NCBI RefSeq assembly: GCF_052116585.1
Contig: NZ_JBQKKT010000010.1
Location: forward strand, 1-64,000
Direction: 5' to 3'
Source of the DNA: Luteococcus sp052116585
GTDB taxonomy: Bacteria > Actinomycetota > Actinomycetes > Propionibacteriales > Propionibacteriaceae
DNA length: 64,000 bases
This document shows, in pieces, positions 63,901-64,000 of this stretch. The notes under the pieces were generated by a model. That model made no database searches and was not told the origin of the DNA. It saw only the letters and a list, made by a program, of their open reading frames with translations. Within the stretch, counting starts at the first letter, position 1. Every line of letters begins with the position of its first letter. The position numbers and the translations under genes were made by a program.

Positions 63901-64000
63901 GCTCTCCCCCACGGTGCCGAAGCCGTCGCCGTTGGTGTCGGACAGAGCGGCCGCCTTCGTGATGGTGGCGGAGGGCTGCGTCGAGGTCGGCACCAGGGCG
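60952..64000 (-). CDS. Giant DUF11-type repeat surface protein with sorting signal (5' end missing)
   Basis: More than 1,010 residues are visible and the frame continues beyond the window. Eight complete repeats of about 115 residues follow the pattern K-x-A-x-L-x-D-x-N-G-D-G-x-G-x-V-G-E, YTITVTNTGDV, SDPML..L.CTP and RTCTGTHVITE, as in DUF11/DUF7507 wall proteins. Each repeat has two cysteines and a DxNGDGxG acidic loop able to bind calcium. A Pro/Thr-rich wall-spanning stalk follows, then the sorting signal IASTG, a membrane helix and the basic tail ARKKKENS. Coupled by overlap to the lipoprotein gene. Confidence 0.9.
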   Translation of the reverse strand, partial: ALVPTSTQPSATITKAAALSDTNGDGFGTVGESIRYTITVTNTGDAVLQQLVVDDPMLPELSCTPAADQPLAVDAVRTCTGTHVITQADAAAGSVANTATLSGPQVPTTPSNTVTVPTRPQPAATISKAASLADANGDGVGNVGEVIGYTITVTNTGDVDLVGLQVSDPMLPQLVCTPSADEPLVVGAVRTCTGSHVITEADAQAGSVANTATLSGPQVPSTPSNTVTVPTRPQPGASVTKTASLADTNGDGVGTVGESISYLIRITNTGDVALTDMTVSDPMFPTLDCTPALTEPLAAGAVRECTGTHVITAAEAAAGSVSNVVTVTAPGLPDDPTASSVVTTRTNPNATLAKKAELADTNGDGLGSVGETITWTITLTNTGDVAIEDATVTDPMIGSLSCTPAQAVPLPAGEARVCTGTHVITSEDAKAGLVANTVTASSPTTGEIPPATSVVRVTGNPAAMLDKTATLVDANGDGVGTVGETIDYTVTVTNTGDVPLTTLRLSDPMLPELTCTPSLDGLGVNQQAVCTGSHVITQAEALAGAVRNTVTLTGGQLPGPVTDDAVVTTQANPDMTFTKTAALRDANGDGAGSVGEVVDYTLTMTNTGDVALTDVTVSDPMLPELVCSPSLDVPLAVGAVRTCTGNHTITEAEAKAGSLANVATVTSPQVPEVPPATAIVTTRPNASLTLVKSAKLDDTNADGFGSVGETVHYTITATNTGDQTLTDLVIADTMLGDAMTCTPAQDQPLAPGDVRTCTGEHVITESDVTNPEHSGQLVNTATATSPAVGQIPPATAVVPLKGNPSVTIDKTAVLDDANGNGAGNVGETIRYTIVVTNTGDVVLTDVSVEDPMLGSMTCTPAQDQPLGVGEVRTCTGEHVITDADVAAGSVVNIAVVKGVPGQPEDPTDSVTVPVEPMPVDPEPTPTPTPTPTPTDEPTVVVTPTPVPTSAPAESPEVVVPAPSVTPTPASSSAPSPDRPGIASTGAQVSLGLLLVGLIATLSGIMLVARKKKENS

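Overview
The window comes from a high-GC actinobacterium, almost certainly a member of the Propionibacteriaceae. The best marker is the biotin transcarboxylase operon of the Wood-Werkman propionate cycle (5S, 12S, a small subunit and 1.3S; 50313-54047), whose proteins closely resemble those known from Propionibacterium. SenX3-RegX3, CarD, a CIRCE-controlled groEL without groES, a class E sortase and many GTG starts agree with this. Most of the window is ordinary chromosomal core sequence.

Layout: 1-1140 is mobile-element debris: pieces of IS3-type transposase frames around a decayed tyrosine recombinase. 1244-7746 holds a lipoprotein overlapping an OmpA-domain protein, a Tat-type esterase, a HelD/HelR-type RNA polymerase recycling ATPase and a secreted serine hydrolase with FG-GAP repeats. 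7780-14922 is an envelope sugar region: GtrA, polyprenyl-phosphate glycosyltransferase and YfhO (a three-component membrane glycosylation set), then CutC, an acyltransferase and a PIG-V-like mannosyltransferase. 15113-24629 has groEL with two CIRCE operators, a small HEXXH protein, CsbD, DUF3263, manA, tRNA-Thr, rhodanese, methyltransferase, macro-domain and DedA-like genes, and kbl. 23436-29973 covers threonine and serine breakdown (tdh-kbl, sdaA), a shared sugar-ABC ATPase and metB.

30088-44104 carries DUF4032, cysS, rlmB, glyA, DUF2207, VanZ, a zinc metallopeptidase, ispF-ispD, carD and a lipoprotein. It keeps the mycobacterial order cysS-rlmB / ispF-ispD-carD-lpqE, but split by about 7 kb. 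44207-46945 is the phosphate module regX3-senX3-phoU with a PHO-box-like repeat, followed by gpmA, an SDR and folP. 50313-54047 is transcarboxylase, followed by fba, a GntR regulator, a SpoU methyltransferase, LemA and pyrE. 59793-64000 is a cell-surface operon read leftwards: a giant DUF11-type repeat protein with a sortable C-terminus (its 5' end lies outside the window), a lipoprotein and a class E sortase.

The most unusual feature is a recurring pattern. At least six unrelated short tandem repeats (units 16-24 bp) sit just behind genes, and three include or abut the stop codon. The largest array, with a 125-bp duplication plus a degenerate 18-19 bp ladder, fills the gap between folP and the transcarboxylase operon. 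A 73-bp imperfect palindrome after rlmB and a minus-strand intrinsic terminator with no assigned gene upstream (about 48.65 kb) are also unexplained.
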